Counted from the stretch's first letter, positions 19,734 to 30,249 are shown. The stretch is DNA of 49,754 bases from Xanthomonas codiaei (GCF_002939785.1 NZ_MDEC01000036.1:1-49754), one strand, 5' to 3'. Notes: generated from the letters alone by a model not told the origin. Numbers and translations are program-made.

Positions 19734-20045
19734 TTCACCGAATGCTGTCGATCGCCCTGTTCGGTAGCGCGGGCAGTTGGGGCCACGCGCGCGTTGCAGG
19801 TCCTGCAGAGCCATCGTTCACGGCGATCGGGCCACGCCCTGATCGGCGCCAGGCGCCGTCGGTGGCACGTGCGCAGGACGCGTCGGCTGGGCCAGACCAC
19901 ACGGCGCTCTGGCTCGCCGCCCAGGGCCGGCATCGAACGAATGCGACAGACCACCGCGACCATGCGGATCGATATCGGCTGCATGTCGCCATCTGCTGCA
20001 CCTGCCAGCCCGCCGCGCGCCTCGCCCCGAGGGACGCACGGGGAC
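19734..20045. other. 312-bp convergent gap, nothing recognised
   Basis: This lies between the stop codons of the GGDEF gene and the DUF808 gene. No ribosome binding site, strong terminator or repeat was found by eye. Confidence 0.4.
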
Positions 20046-20987
<942 letters not shown>

Positions 20988-21224
20988 GCGCAAGGTCCTT
21001 CGTGGGTGGCCGGGGATTCTCGCCGATCCGGCGCCCGCGTGGGGTGACGGCAGGCCATTGCGCGTTGATTGGGCGCCGATGCGCGAGCGCTGCCGGCACT
21101 GCCTCGCAGTCATGGCCAGCGCGTGCTGCCGCGCTCGCAAGCGATGGCGCGATGGGCCCGGATTCACCACCCGACGACCTGTCGCTGGCCACACTCGCCG
21201 CTTGCACGACGCCCGGAGAAGGCC

Positions 21225-22943
21225 TTGAGTCCCAACGATCCACAGCGCAGCACGGCCCCGGCCGCACACCCGGCCGACCACGCCGTGGTGGGTGGCATGA
21301 GCAGGCGCACGCAGATCCTGCGCCTGCTGCTGCGGTATCGCGGATCGGGCGTGTTCGCCGGCATGAACCTGGATCCGGCGGCCATCAACGAATACGAGGT
21401 GCCTGCCGAGGGTACGCCGGACCAATTCGTCTCCGACCTGGAGGCGCTGGGCCCCACCTTCGTCAAGCTGGGGCAGATGCTGTCCACGCGCCCGGACATC
21501 GTGCCGCCGGAGTTCGCCACCGCGCTGGAGCGCATGCAGGAGAACACCAGCTCGGTGCCGGTGGAGCGCATCCGCCAGATCATCGAAGACGAGCTCGGTG
21601 TCTCGGTCAACAAGGCGTTCTCGCATTTCGATCCGGTGCCGCTGGGCTGCGCATCGCTGGCGCAGGTGCACCGTGCCGCCCTGCGCGATGGCACCCCGGT
21701 GGCGATCAAGGTGCAAAAGCCCGAGGTGGCCGCACAGGTGCGCTCGGACCTGGACGTGCTCAAGAGCTTCGCCACCGCCGCCGATCGGCTGACCGGCATC
21801 GGTCGCCGGGTGCGCTTTGCCGACTGGCTGGGCGAATTCGGCAAGACCCTGCGTGCCGAACTCAATTACCAGGACGAAGCCGAAACCCTGGTGCGCTTCG
21901 GCAAGCATCTCAAGCCCTTCCCGCTGCTATGGGTGCCGCAGCCGATCTGGGATCTGAGCAGCCGGCGCGTGCTGACCATGCAGCTGGCCGAAGGCGTGCG
22001 CGTGGACAAGATCTCCGGTCTGCGCCGCACCGAGCAACCGATGGACGATCTGGCCGCCGAACTGGTCAAGGGCTACCTGGATCAGATGTTCGTGCACGGC
22101 GAAATCCATGCCGACCCGCATCCGGGCAACCTGCGCGTGCTGTCGGACGGGCGCCTGGCCATCTTCGACCTGGGCATGGTGGCGCACGTGCCACCGCGCC
22201 TGCGCGAGCGATTGCTCAAGCTGTTGTTCGCCGCGGTCGATGGCCGTGGCGAAGAGGTGGCCGAAGAGACCATCGCGCTCAGCACGCGGCTGGAGGATTA
22301 CGACGAAGACCGCTACCAGCGCGAAACCGGGCAGATGATTGCGCGCTACGCCGCGCACGATGCCACCTCCGAAGGCCGCGTAGTGCTGGATCTGGTGCGC
22401 ATCGCCACCTCCACCGGGCTGCGCACGCCACCGGAGCTGAGCCTGCTCGGCAAGACGCTGCTGAACCTGGAAGGCGTGTGCCGCGCGCTTTCGCCACAAC
22501 TGGATACGCGCCGTATCGTCGAACGCCATCTGCAGCATGTGATGCGCGCGCGCCTGAAAAAATCTATGTCCGCCGCCAACCTGGCCAGCGAGGCGATGGA
22601 GCTGCAGCACCTGGTACGCGAAGGGCCGCGGCGCATGTCCGAGATCCTGTCGCTGGCGGCGGAAAACCGCCTGCAGATGCGCGTCACCGGGCTGGAAGAA
22701 TCGCATCTGATGGAAAGCCTGCAGAAGATCGCCAACCGTGTCGCGGCCGGCATCGTGACTGCGGCATTGATCATGGCGTCGGCGCAGATGATGCGCATCG
22801 ACACCGGCTTCAAGCTGTGGGGCTACCCCGCCATCGCGATGGTGCTGTTCCTGCTGGGCGTGGTGCTGGGCCTGGGCATCGTGGTCAGCGCGCTGCTGTT
22901 CGACCGCCGCGTGCGTGCACGCGAGGAACGCGGCCACCGCTAG
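21225..22943 (+). CDS. UbiB/ABC1-family atypical protein kinase
   Basis: The ~572-residue protein has the ABC1/ADCK/UbiB kinase-like fold: the invariant KxGQ motif in FVKLGQMLSTRPD, an Ala-rich loop (LGCASLAQVH), the ATP-binding Lys in VAIKVQKP, ELNYQDEAE, the catalytic HGEIHADPHPGNL and the metal-binding IFDLGMV. Two hydrophobic helices at the C-terminus would anchor it in the inner membrane. Relatives support ubiquinone synthesis or lipid handling, but it may be a paralogue rather than UbiB itself, and there are no ubi genes beside it. The TTG at 21225 has GGAGAAGG in front; ATG at 21297 is an alternative start. Confidence 0.82.
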   Translation: MSPNDPQRSTAPAAHPADHAVVGGMSRRTQILRLLLRYRGSGVFAGMNLDPAAINEYEVPAEGTPDQFVSDLEALGPTFVKLGQMLSTRPDIVPPEFATALERMQENTSSVPVERIRQIIEDELGVSVNKAFSHFDPVPLGCASLAQVHRAALRDGTPVAIKVQKPEVAAQVRSDLDVLKSFATAADRLTGIGRRVRFADWLGEFGKTLRAELNYQDEAETLVRFGKHLKPFPLLWVPQPIWDLSSRRVLTMQLAEGVRVDKISGLRRTEQPMDDLAAELVKGYLDQMFVHGEIHADPHPGNLRVLSDGRLAIFDLGMVAHVPPRLRERLLKLLFAAVDGRGEEVAEETIALSTRLEDYDEDRYQRETGQMIARYAAHDATSEGRVVLDLVRIATSTGLRTPPELSLLGKTLLNLEGVCRALSPQLDTRRIVERHLQHVMRARLKKSMSAANLASEAMELQHLVREGPRRMSEILSLAAENRLQMRVTGLEESHLMESLQKIANRVAAGIVTAALIMASAQMMRIDTGFKLWGYPAIAMVLFLLGVVLGLGIVVSALLFDRRVRAREERGHR

Positions 22944-22972
22944 CGCTGCGCTCGATCATGCCGCGAGAATTT

Positions 22973-23081
22973 TGCTGCACGACATACTCATGCTGCATGA
23001 TGGTCCTTACTCATGCTGTATGGCCTTGTTACTGGTGCTGCATAGCCTTCGTCACTCGTGCTGCACAGTCTGCGTTATCTG
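22973..23081. repeat. Degenerate tandem repeat, about five units of ~23 bp
   Basis: Units begin TGCTGCA or TGCTGTA at 22973, 22991, 23014, 23036 and 23059. The better-conserved ones follow the pattern TGCTGCATGG-CCTT-TACTC. Unit lengths are about 18, 23, 22, 23 and 23 bp. It follows the UbiB-like stop codon by 30 bp and precedes a MITE-like repeat. The spacers are too similar to each other and the units too degenerate for a CRISPR array. Confidence 0.6.
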
Positions 23082-23105
23082 CAAGGATGTAGTGCACTGC
23101 CGCCA

Positions 23106-23253
23106 TTAAGAGCGGCTAACAAAACGTAGCGAGCGGTCGTCAGGTGGGTGCGGACGGCGCGGAGGAACCGCAGTGTACGAGTGGTACATGAGGATTCCGA
23201 GCACCGACCGCGCCCGCCTGGCGGCCGCGCAGTAGTTTTGCTAGCTGCTCTAA
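23106..23253 (+). repeat. Dispersed ~148-bp MITE-like repeat, copy 3 (best preserved)
   Basis: The ends are imperfect terminal inverted repeats: TTAAGAGCGGCTAACAAAAC on the left and, read from the other strand, TTAGAGCAGCTAGCAAAAC on the right. The body matches copy 1 (74-220, inverted) almost base for base and copy 2 (436-575) more loosely. There is no coding capacity. Flanks show at most a TA or TAA duplication, which I cannot confirm. Confidence 0.7.
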
Positions 23254-23302
23254 ACAGGTGCTACGTAGGTGTACCACAGGTCTCGCAGCCAGCCGCAGCA
23301 AG

Positions 23303-23325
23303 CCCCTCTCCCCCCGGGAGAGGGG
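23303..23325. repeat. CCCCTCTCCC hairpin, common intergenic palindrome
   Basis: CCCCTCTCCC (23303-23312) pairs with GGGAGAGGGG (23316-23325) over a three-base loop, followed by TTGGGGTGAGGGTACG. This form recurs in Xanthomonas intergenic DNA, and a worn copy may lie near 253-345. The remainder of the gap to 23721 shows no gene; it should hold the promoter of the phosphoglycerol transferase gene. Confidence 0.55.
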
Positions 23326-23721
23326 TTGGGGTGAGGGTACGGAGCAACACCACGCACCAACACGTCGCCCAAGCACCAGGCGTCTTCGCACCATCGCCGG
23401 CCATACGACAAGCAGCAAGACGCAAGCAGGCTCTGACGATGATGCTGACCACGCCAATTGCCTGCAGCATTGCGCTTGCACGCTGTGTGCGTGCTTTCGG
23501 ACCGCCAGCCAAACAATGACCAGATGCACACGGCGAGCGCACTTGCTAGGTGCGCGCATCAGCCAACGCACCCGGTGGCCCGTCTCCAATCCCAACAAAC
23601 ATTTCAGTCAGCTTCGGCGCGGCATAGTCGGTCATCCGGGTGTCACATTGCGGTGACGCACAGGACATGGCGAGCCAGGCGTCCGCTACGCGCTCCCACC
23701 ATTCCCCCATGGACGCTGCGC

Positions 23722-25830
23722 ATGCATTGGATGTTGTTGGTTTCGTTGCTGCTGTTGTTGTGGTTGTTGGTCGCCTCCCCGCGCCTGGCATGGCTCAAGG
23801 CCGGCCTGTTGTCGCTGTTCCTGCTGCTGCTCAGTAGCTGGGGCCTGATCGACCGCCTCAGTGGCGACGGGATCAACGCGGCGACGCTCTATCACCTGCG
23901 CGCCGACATGGAGGGCGCCGGGGTCAGTGATTTCTCAGGCTACATCGCCGTGTTCGTCGGCATGCTGCTGCTCTCGCTCAGCCCGCTGCTGCTTGTGAAG
24001 GTGCGCCGCTTCCAGCGCACGCGCGGTGGCGGCGCGGTGTTCGCGGGCTTCGTAGCGGTGCTGCTCGTCGGCCAGGCGGTCAGCCCGCTGTATCGCGACG
24101 GCAAGCGGCTGTACTACCAGCTGCGCCCGGTCGACTATGCCACCGTCGTGCCCGAATACCAGGTGCCGCAGCAACCGCTGCACAAGCGCCGGAACATCGT
24201 GTGGATCTACGCCGAGAGCCTGGAGCGCACCTACTTCGACGAGGCGGTGTTTCCTGGATTGATGCCCAACCTGCGCGCGCTTGCCACCGAGGCGGTGGAC
24301 GTGCGCAACCTCGCCTCCACCGAAGGCAGCGGCTGGACCATCGCCGGCATGGTGGCCTCGATGTGCGGCGTACCGCTCACCACTGCGCCGGGCGATGAAA
24401 ACAGCATGGACCGCATGGGCCTGTTCCTGCCCGAAGCGCGCTGCCTGGGCGACTATCTCAAGGATCAGGGCTACCGCAATCACTATGTCGGCGGTGCCGA
24501 CGCCAGCTTCGCCGGCAAGGGCCGTTTTCTGTCCAGCCACGGCTTCGACGTGGTGCACGACCTGCACCATTTCCACGACAAGGGCATCGCCCCCAAGCAT
24601 TTCTCTGCCTGGGGCGTGCACGACGACGTGCTGCTGGAGGATGCCTGGGACAGTTTCCAGACGCTGTCGCGCGCCGGCCAGCCGTTCATGCTGACCACGC
24701 TCACCATGGATACCCATCACCCGGCCGGCCATCTGCCGCTGGCCTGCAAGGGCCAGCACTACGATGGCCCACTGGGTGACATCGGCCTGCTGCATGCGAT
24801 ACAGTGCAGCGACCGTCTGATCGGCGAGCTGGTCGCGCGCATCCGCAACAGCCGCTATGGCAACAACACGGTGATCGTGATCGCCTCCGATCACCTGGCC
24901 ATGCCGAACGACCTCAGCAAGGTACTCGCCAGCCAGAAGCGCGAAAACCTGCTGCTGTTCCTCGGCAACGGCATCGCACCACAACAGGTGGTCACCCGCG
25001 CAGGCAGCACGCTCGATTCCGGTGCCACCTTGCTGCAGCTGCTGGAACCGGGCATACGCACCTTGGGATTCGGCCGCTCGCTGCTGGCCAACGATGCACC
25101 GCCCAGCGCCAGCGTGGCGGCCAGCCGTGACAGCGGCAAGGATTACCCGCGCTATCTGGCCTACGCACGCACGTTGTGGACCGGGCAGAGCACGCGCCTG
25201 CTGCGCGTCAACGGCAATGGCGATGTGGTGGTGGGCGTGCAGCAGGTCCGCCCGCCGGTATTGCTGGAATACGACGAAGACACCAATCTGAAGACGGTCT
25301 ACCTGGAAAACACCTCGCGCCAGTTCGACCGCACCCGCAGCAAGGGCGCACTGGCCTACGTGGACCGCTGTACCGCGTTCGAGGATGGGTCGGCCGACGG
25401 CGACTGGTGCGCACTGGTGGTGGACCGCAACCAGCACATGAAGCTGTATCGCGACCCGGACCTCATCCGCGGCGTGGCAGTGGATGCGCCGCTGGATGTC
25501 GTCCCGCAGGGCCCGCGCCCGCGTGTACGCCAGCCGATCATGCTTACCCAGGCCGCACGCAAGACCGAGGCCGGCCGCTACATGCTGGAGGTCTATGCCA
25601 AACGTCGGCCCAGCCGCGCCTTCTGGGTCGAAGCAGTGTCCTCCGAGCGCAAGGTGGTGCTGGCGCAGCAGTGGGTGGTGCCCGATACCGCCGGGCGCAT
25701 CCGCATGCCGGTGGGCCTGGAGCATGCCGTGGACGATCTGGAGATCCGCGCCTGGCTCGACTACACCGAAGACGTCAGCGTGGACGACCTGGCATTGGTC
25801 AAGCAGGGCGAGGGGGCCGATCGCTCCTGA
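23722..25830 (+). CDS. opgB: OpgB/MdoB-like phosphoglycerol transferase (sulfatase superfamily)
   Basis: The ~702-residue protein has four hydrophobic N-terminal segments (within about residues 1-120), then a periplasmic alkaline-phosphatase/sulfatase domain. It starts at RRNIVWIYAESLERTYFDE, where the Glu is a metal ligand. The likely nucleophile is in STEGSGWTIAGM, and further metal sites are MDTHHP and IASDHLAMPND. This arrangement matches MdoB/OpgB, which moves phosphoglycerol from phosphatidylglycerol to periplasmic glucans, and the related LTA synthases. A ~200-residue C-terminal region follows. ATGs at 23722 and 23731 are both possible. The symbol rests on overall resemblance, not on operon context. 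Confidence 0.78.
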   Translation: MHWMLLVSLLLLLWLLVASPRLAWLKAGLLSLFLLLLSSWGLIDRLSGDGINAATLYHLRADMEGAGVSDFSGYIAVFVGMLLLSLSPLLLVKVRRFQRTRGGGAVFAGFVAVLLVGQAVSPLYRDGKRLYYQLRPVDYATVVPEYQVPQQPLHKRRNIVWIYAESLERTYFDEAVFPGLMPNLRALATEAVDVRNLASTEGSGWTIAGMVASMCGVPLTTAPGDENSMDRMGLFLPEARCLGDYLKDQGYRNHYVGGADASFAGKGRFLSSHGFDVVHDLHHFHDKGIAPKHFSAWGVHDDVLLEDAWDSFQTLSRAGQPFMLTTLTMDTHHPAGHLPLACKGQHYDGPLGDIGLLHAIQCSDRLIGELVARIRNSRYGNNTVIVIASDHLAMPNDLSKVLASQKRENLLLFLGNGIAPQQVVTRAGSTLDSGATLLQLLEPGIRTLGFGRSLLANDAPPSASVAASRDSGKDYPRYLAYARTLWTGQSTRLLRVNGNGDVVVGVQQVRPPVLLEYDEDTNLKTVYLENTSRQFDRTRSKGALAYVDRCTAFEDGSADGDWCALVVDRNQHMKLYRDPDLIRGVAVDAPLDVVPQGPRPRVRQPIMLTQAARKTEAGRYMLEVYAKRRPSRAFWVEAVSSERKVVLAQQWVVPDTAGRIRMPVGLEHAVDDLEIRAWLDYTEDVSVDDLALVKQGEGADRS

Positions 25831-26016
25831 CCCGGGCCATCGCCTCCGGCGCACCCGCCGGGTGGTGGCAACGCCCGATTGCCTGCCGACGCTGGCGCGC
25901 CGCTGCGGTGACACAGCTTGTGCCCGCGACATCTCCGGCCGCTGTCATGCCGGGGACGGCCCGTGGCTGGGCGCGGACGTCGGCCGGCCTGGCCCGACGT
26001 CGCGCCCGCTGCCTGC

Positions 26017-26913
26017 TCAAGCGTCGCCGCTGGCGACGTTCAGAAGGTCTTGCATGCCCATGATGCCGAACACCCGCGCCGTCTGCGCCTGGACCACGGC
26101 ATTGACGGCTTCGGCACCGTAGTCGGCAAAATCCACCGTCGTGCGCAACGGCCTGCTCCCCTTGGGCAATGCCAGGACCCGGGCGATCTCGTCGGCCACC
26201 GCCTGCACCGGCGCCTGCTGTCCGGCGCGATACAGGCGACGCAACCCGGGTTCGTAGTTGTCGAACTCCGCCTGCACCGCAGCGTAGCCCTGCGCGGCAT
26301 CGGTATCGGCCGGGCGTACCGCGGTCTGGAAATGCGAGGTGCCATCCATGAAGGTACCGGGCATGACGATGACGGTGTCGATGCCCAGCGGACGCACTTC
26401 GTAGGCGGTGGTCTCGGCCACTGCATCGAATGCGTATTTCCCGGCCACGTACGGCATCATGAACGGCGCCACGATGCGCGTGATGGTGCTGCCCACGTAC
26501 AGCAGCAGGCCGTCGCCCTGCTTGCGCATCTGCGGCAATGCGGCGCGATTGAGCCGATGCGCGCCCACCGCATTGGTGTTGAAGCTCTCGCTCAGTTGTT
26601 CGGCAGTGAATCCTTCGGCCATCCCGATGTACAGGTGCGCGGCATTGTGGATCACCACATCCAGCCGCCCCTGCTCGGCCACGATCCGGTCCACTGCGTG
26701 CTGGCACGAAGCCTGGTGATGGATATCCATGTCCACGACATGCACGCGCGTGCCATGGGCCTGCGCATGGCGTTCCAACGCCTCCCTGCGCGCCTTGCTG
26801 CGTCCATCCGGGTCGCGTACCCCGGCGTAGACGACATCGCCGCGGGCGATCAGGGTCTGCGCAGTGAGCAGGCCCATGCCGGAGCCGGCTCCGGAAATCA
26901 GTACGGTCTTCAT
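26017..26913 (-). CDS. SDR family oxidoreductase
   Basis: The 298-residue protein starts MKTVLISGAGSGMGLLTAQ, whose GAGSGMG is the SDR coenzyme motif. It contains the NAA motif (VIHNAAHLYIG), an active-site Ser in LYVGSTITR and YVAGKYAFDAV with the catalytic Tyr and Lys. The substrate is unknown. ATG at 26913 is preceded by GGGAGAG. It is the last gene of a minus-strand set with an aldo/keto reductase, an NTF2-like protein and an Atu4866-like protein. A 180-bp gap separates it from the Atu4866-like gene, so it may have its own promoter. Confidence 0.85.
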   Translation of the reverse strand: MKTVLISGAGSGMGLLTAQTLIARGDVVYAGVRDPDGRSKARREALERHAQAHGTRVHVVDMDIHHQASCQHAVDRIVAEQGRLDVVIHNAAHLYIGMAEGFTAEQLSESFNTNAVGAHRLNRAALPQMRKQGDGLLLYVGSTITRIVAPFMMPYVAGKYAFDAVAETTAYEVRPLGIDTVIVMPGTFMDGTSHFQTAVRPADTDAAQGYAAVQAEFDNYEPGLRRLYRAGQQAPVQAVADEIARVLALPKGSRPLRTTVDFADYGAEAVNAVVQAQTARVFGIMGMQDLLNVASGDA

Positions 26914-27093
26914 CGCTCTCTCTCCCATGAAGTGTGGTCTGGTCGCAAGCGCGGCGCACGCGGCACCATGCCGGCGCGGGCGCTTGCAGGGGGGATTACA
27001 GGCGGGGAATGTCGCCGGCGCGGGCCAGCGGCAGGGGCTCCATCGCCTGGTTGGCATGCCGAACGCGCGCAGCGCGTTGCATGCGGCGCGCCG

Positions 27094-27489
27094 CTAGCTC
27101 GCGGACGCGGCCTTGCCTTGCCGGTGGAAGATGCGTCCACCGTGATGCAGTTCATTCGGACCGACGAAGATTCCCTCGGCCAAGGAACCGCGCGCGTCCA
27201 GGAAGCGGATCCGGTCGCGTTCCACCACGTAGCGGCCCTGTCCAGACTCGCCACGGCCGCCGGCCTGGGCGTGATATCCGGTCGGCAATAACTCCCGCCG
27301 CATGCTGCCGTCGGCGGTGACCCAGCTCCCCAGATAAGGATGCGCCTGCCGCCGCTGCCCGCCGCGTGCGTCGGTCGCATCGTCGCCTGCACGCAGTGAC
27401 GGATCCAGCGACGCTGCAGCAGTGCAGAACACTGCCGCTCCTGCACCCAGGGCCACTGCCACTGCCAACGTCATCCGCGCATCGCTCAT
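27094..27489 (-). CDS. Atu4866-domain small exported protein
   Basis: The 131-residue protein has a hydrophobic N-terminus (MTLAVAVALGAGAAVFCTAAA) consistent with a signal peptide or anchor. The C-terminal ~80 residues resemble the Atu4866 domain: YLGSWVTADGSMRRELLPTG, then GRYVVERDRIRFLDARG and ELHHGGRIFHR. The function is unknown; the domain is usually found next to oxidoreductases or LysR genes. Its ATG overlaps the stop of the NTF2-like gene (ATGA), so the two are translationally coupled. Confidence 0.75.
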   Translation of the reverse strand: MSDARMTLAVAVALGAGAAVFCTAAASLDPSLRAGDDATDARGGQRRQAHPYLGSWVTADGSMRRELLPTGYHAQAGGRGESGQGRYVVERDRIRFLDARGSLAEGIFVGPNELHHGGRIFHRQGKAASAS

Positions 27490-28028
27490 GTCCCTGCTCC
27501 GCCGGCAACCTGCGCGGGGCCACCTTGCAGCGCCTCGCCATAACGTGGCAGATCCAGGAATGCATTGACCTGCACCGCCTTGCCTTCGTGCATGCGCATG
27601 ATCCAAGCGTAGCGGTTGCGGTACTCGCCGCCGTCGCGCACGCGACCAGCGCCTTCCCATTGCACGATGACATGTGCGCCATCGGCCCAGACCTGCCACT
27701 GCAGCGGACGCAATGGTGTGGACAGGCGGCTGGCCAGCGGCTGCACCGCACGCGCCATCAGCGCCTCACGGCCATGCAGCGTACCCGCATGCGGTCCGGA
27801 CCCCTCGATGGTCCACACCACCTCCGGCGCGAGCACGCGATCGAAGAAGCCGCGCCCGCCGCTGGCCCATTGCCGGAATGCGCCATCGACGATACAGCGG
27901 TTGCGCTCGGTCGGTGTGGTTGCCTCGGCACAATCGGTGCCCGCGGCCATGCCCGCGGGCGCGGCGGCCACCACCTGCGCCAGCAGTGCGGCGGCGACCC
28001 ACAGCAGTGCGTAACCAGAGACGTGCAT
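27486..28028 (-). CDS. Exported SnoaL/NTF2-like protein
   Basis: The 180-residue protein has a signal peptide (MHVSGYALLWVAAALLAQVV, then AAAPAG) and a cystatin-like NTF2 fold. Features are DGAFRQWASGGRGFFDRVLAPEV, VWTIEGSGPHAGTLHGREAL and a C-terminal MHEGKAVQVNAFLDLP, typical of nuclear transport factor 2 family or SnoaL-like proteins. Two Cys (in DCAE and NRCIV) could form a periplasmic disulfide. Activity is unknown. ATG at 28028 has AGGAGA seven bases upstream, and it starts 15 bp after the aldo/keto reductase stop. Confidence 0.78.
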   Translation of the reverse strand: MHVSGYALLWVAAALLAQVVAAAPAGMAAGTDCAEATTPTERNRCIVDGAFRQWASGGRGFFDRVLAPEVVWTIEGSGPHAGTLHGREALMARAVQPLASRLSTPLRPLQWQVWADGAHVIVQWEGAGRVRDGGEYRNRYAWIMRMHEGKAVQVNAFLDLPRYGEALQGGPAQVAGGAGT

Positions 28029-28043
28029 GCGGTTCTCCTGCAA

Positions 28044-29114
28044 TCAGCGGCGCGGTTCCAGGGTCGAGGTTCCATAGATGAGCTGCTGCGCCATCGGGCG
28101 GCCGATGAAGCGCTCCGGAAAGATCGGCGCCACCGCACTGGCCTGCTGCAGCCGCTCCAGCTGCGCCTCGCTCAGCGCCAGCGACAGCGCACCGAAATTG
28201 TCCTCGGCCTGTTCCAGCGTGCGTGCGCCCATCAACGGCGCCACCACTGCCGGATTACGCAGGGTCCAGGCCAGCGCCACCTGCGAGCGCGAGGCACCCA
28301 GTTCGTCGGCCACCGCGCCCACCGCATCGGCGATGTCCAGGGCCCGCGCGTTGAGATGTCCGGTCGAGGCGATCACGCCCTTGCGGCTGGCTGCGACCTC
28401 TGCCCCGTTCTCGTCGGACAGGTCGTCGCGGCTGTATTTCCCGGTCAGGATGCCGCCACCCAGCGGTGACCACGGCAGCACGCCCAGTCCCAGTTCGCGC
28501 GCCATCGGAATCAATTCGTGTTCGACGCTGCGCTCGACCAGGCTGTATTCGATCTGCAATGCCACCAACGGCGACCAGCCACGCAGGTCGGCCAGGGTCT
28601 GCAGCTGCGCCACCCGCCAGGCCGGTGTGTTGCAGATGCCCAGATAGAGAAGCTTGCCCGCGCGCACCAGGTCGTCCAGCGCCCGCATCACTTCATCCGG
28701 CGCGGTGGTGAAATCCCAGGCGTGCAGATAGAACAGGTCGATGCGATCGGTCGCCAGCTGGCGCAGGCTGGTCTCCACCGAGCGCACCAGGTTCAGGCGA
28801 TGATTGCCACCGGAGTTTATGTTGCCGGCATCGCGCGCCATCGAGTACTTGGTCGCCAGCACGATGCGTTCGCGCTTGTCCTTGATGAGCTCGCCAACGA
28901 TGCGTTCGGAAGCGCCGTTGGTGTAGTTCACCGAGGTGTCCAGGAAATTTCCGCCACGCTCCACATAGGCGTCGAAAATACGCTTGGCTTCGCCTGCATC
29001 GGCGCCCCAGCCCCAGTCCTGCCCGAAGGTCATGGTGCCCAGCGCCAGCGGCGACACACGCAGGCCCGAGCGGCCAAGCAGGCGGTAGCGATCCAGCGAC
29101 GTGGTGTAAGGCAT
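28044..29114 (-). CDS. Aldo/keto reductase
   Basis: The 356-residue NADPH-dependent reductase has the AKR barrel and its catalytic tetrad: Asp59 and Tyr64 in FLDTSVNYTNG, Lys89 in LATKYS and His131 in LFYLHAWD. The N-terminal YRLLGRSGLRVSPLALGTMTFG and the GILTGKYS block place it in the YajO/Tas-like group that reduces aldehydes. ATG at 29114 has AAGGAG nine bases upstream. It is the first gene of the operon and divergent from the LysR gene, the arrangement in which LysR usually controls the neighbour. Confidence 0.92.
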   Translation of the reverse strand: MPYTTSLDRYRLLGRSGLRVSPLALGTMTFGQDWGWGADAGEAKRIFDAYVERGGNFLDTSVNYTNGASERIVGELIKDKRERIVLATKYSMARDAGNINSGGNHRLNLVRSVETSLRQLATDRIDLFYLHAWDFTTAPDEVMRALDDLVRAGKLLYLGICNTPAWRVAQLQTLADLRGWSPLVALQIEYSLVERSVEHELIPMARELGLGVLPWSPLGGGILTGKYSRDDLSDENGAEVAASRKGVIASTGHLNARALDIADAVGAVADELGASRSQVALAWTLRNPAVVAPLMGARTLEQAEDNFGALSLALSEAQLERLQQASAVAPIFPERFIGRPMAQQLIYGTSTLEPRR

Positions 29115-29358
29115 GCGTTTGCTCCTTGGGAAAATGAAGGGAACTCAATCGGTGTTGTGTGCAACGGCGATCAGCGTGCCTGCCGCCGGCAGTCGGGCGG
29201 TAGCCGTATCGTCTGCCATCCTTGCCTGATCGACCGGCCCTGCAGAGCTCGCATCGCGAGGTCCCGACGGCTGGCCTGCGTCCGGACGGCAGCCAGCGTG
29301 CCGTTGCACCGGCTAGGATGGAAGTATCGAAATTCCACCAGCGGCTGGATCAATTTTT

Positions 29359-30249
29359 ATGAGCGAGGACATCGCCTGGGAAGATCAGCGGATCTTTCTT
29401 GCCGTGCTGGAAGAGGGCAGCCTGTCGGCCGCCGCGCGGCTGCTGGGCGTGACCCAACCCACGGTGCGCACCCGCCTGGCCGCACTCGAACGCATGCTGG
29501 GCACCACGCTGTTCACCCGGTCGATTACCGGTCTGACCCCCACCGAACAGGCACGCGCCTTGGCCGAGTCCGCCCGCAGCATGGCGCGCGCGTCGGCGCA
29601 GTTCGTGCGCCTTGCCTATAGCCCACCGGGCGAGATCGCCGGCAGCGTCCGCATCGGCGTTTCCGAGTTCGTCGGAATCGAGGTGCTGCCTGCCATGCTA
29701 GCCAGCCTGCGCGCAACGCACCCGCGCATCGTGGCGGAGGTCTCGCTCAGCAACAACGCGGCCGACCTGCTGGAACAGGAGGTCGATCTCGCCGTGCGGA
29801 TGCATCCGCCAACGCAAAGCGCCCTGGTCGCACGCAAGGTTGGCGCCATTGCGCTGGGCCTGTTTGCCCATCGCGACTACCTCGCACGCCATGGCGTCCC
29901 CGGCTCGGCGGACGCCCTGCTGCAGCACGCGCTGATCGGCCCGGACCGATGCCGCGCCGACCTGGCGTTCGCCACGGTGCTGCATCCGGAGCTGGGGCGC
30001 GCGCAGCTGAGCGTCCGCACCGACAGCCACCCGGCACAACTGACGCTGGCGCGCGCCGGGCTGGGCATCGTGGTGGCGCAGTGCCCGGTGGCACGCGCGC
30101 ACCCGGATCTGGTGCAGGTGCTGCCCGAGCTCGTGCTGCCCGCGCTGGAGACCTGGATCGTGACGCACGAGGACCTGCGCAACGTGCCGCGCGTGCGCGC
30201 GGTATTCGATCATCTGGCAGGCGCCTTTCAGGCCTACCTGCAGTCATGA
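29359..30249 (+). CDS. LysR-family transcriptional regulator
   Basis: The 296-residue protein has an N-terminal winged HTH (FLAVLEEGSLSAAARLLGVT, then QPTVRTRLAALERMLGTTLF) and a C-terminal periplasmic-binding-like effector domain. It is divergent from the aldo/keto reductase gene across 244 bp, so it probably regulates that operon; the effector is unknown. I did not find an unambiguous T-N11-A operator by eye. The ATG at 29359 follows a T-rich stretch with no good ribosome binding site. Confidence 0.9.
   Translation: MSEDIAWEDQRIFLAVLEEGSLSAAARLLGVTQPTVRTRLAALERMLGTTLFTRSITGLTPTEQARALAESARSMARASAQFVRLAYSPPGEIAGSVRIGVSEFVGIEVLPAMLASLRATHPRIVAEVSLSNNAADLLEQEVDLAVRMHPPTQSALVARKVGAIALGLFAHRDYLARHGVPGSADALLQHALIGPDRCRADLAFATVLHPELGRAQLSVRTDSHPAQLTLARAGLGIVVAQCPVARAHPDLVQVLPELVLPALETWIVTHEDLRNVPRVRAVFDHLAGAFQAYLQS

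Noticed and set aside
17760..19814. 684-residue minus-strand frame
   Set aside because: It mirrors the GGDEF gene; the plus-strand reading holds the GGEEF and RxxD motifs.
22973..23081. Possible CRISPR array
   Set aside because: Units are only ~23 bp with no distinct spacers, strongly degenerate, and no cas genes are nearby.
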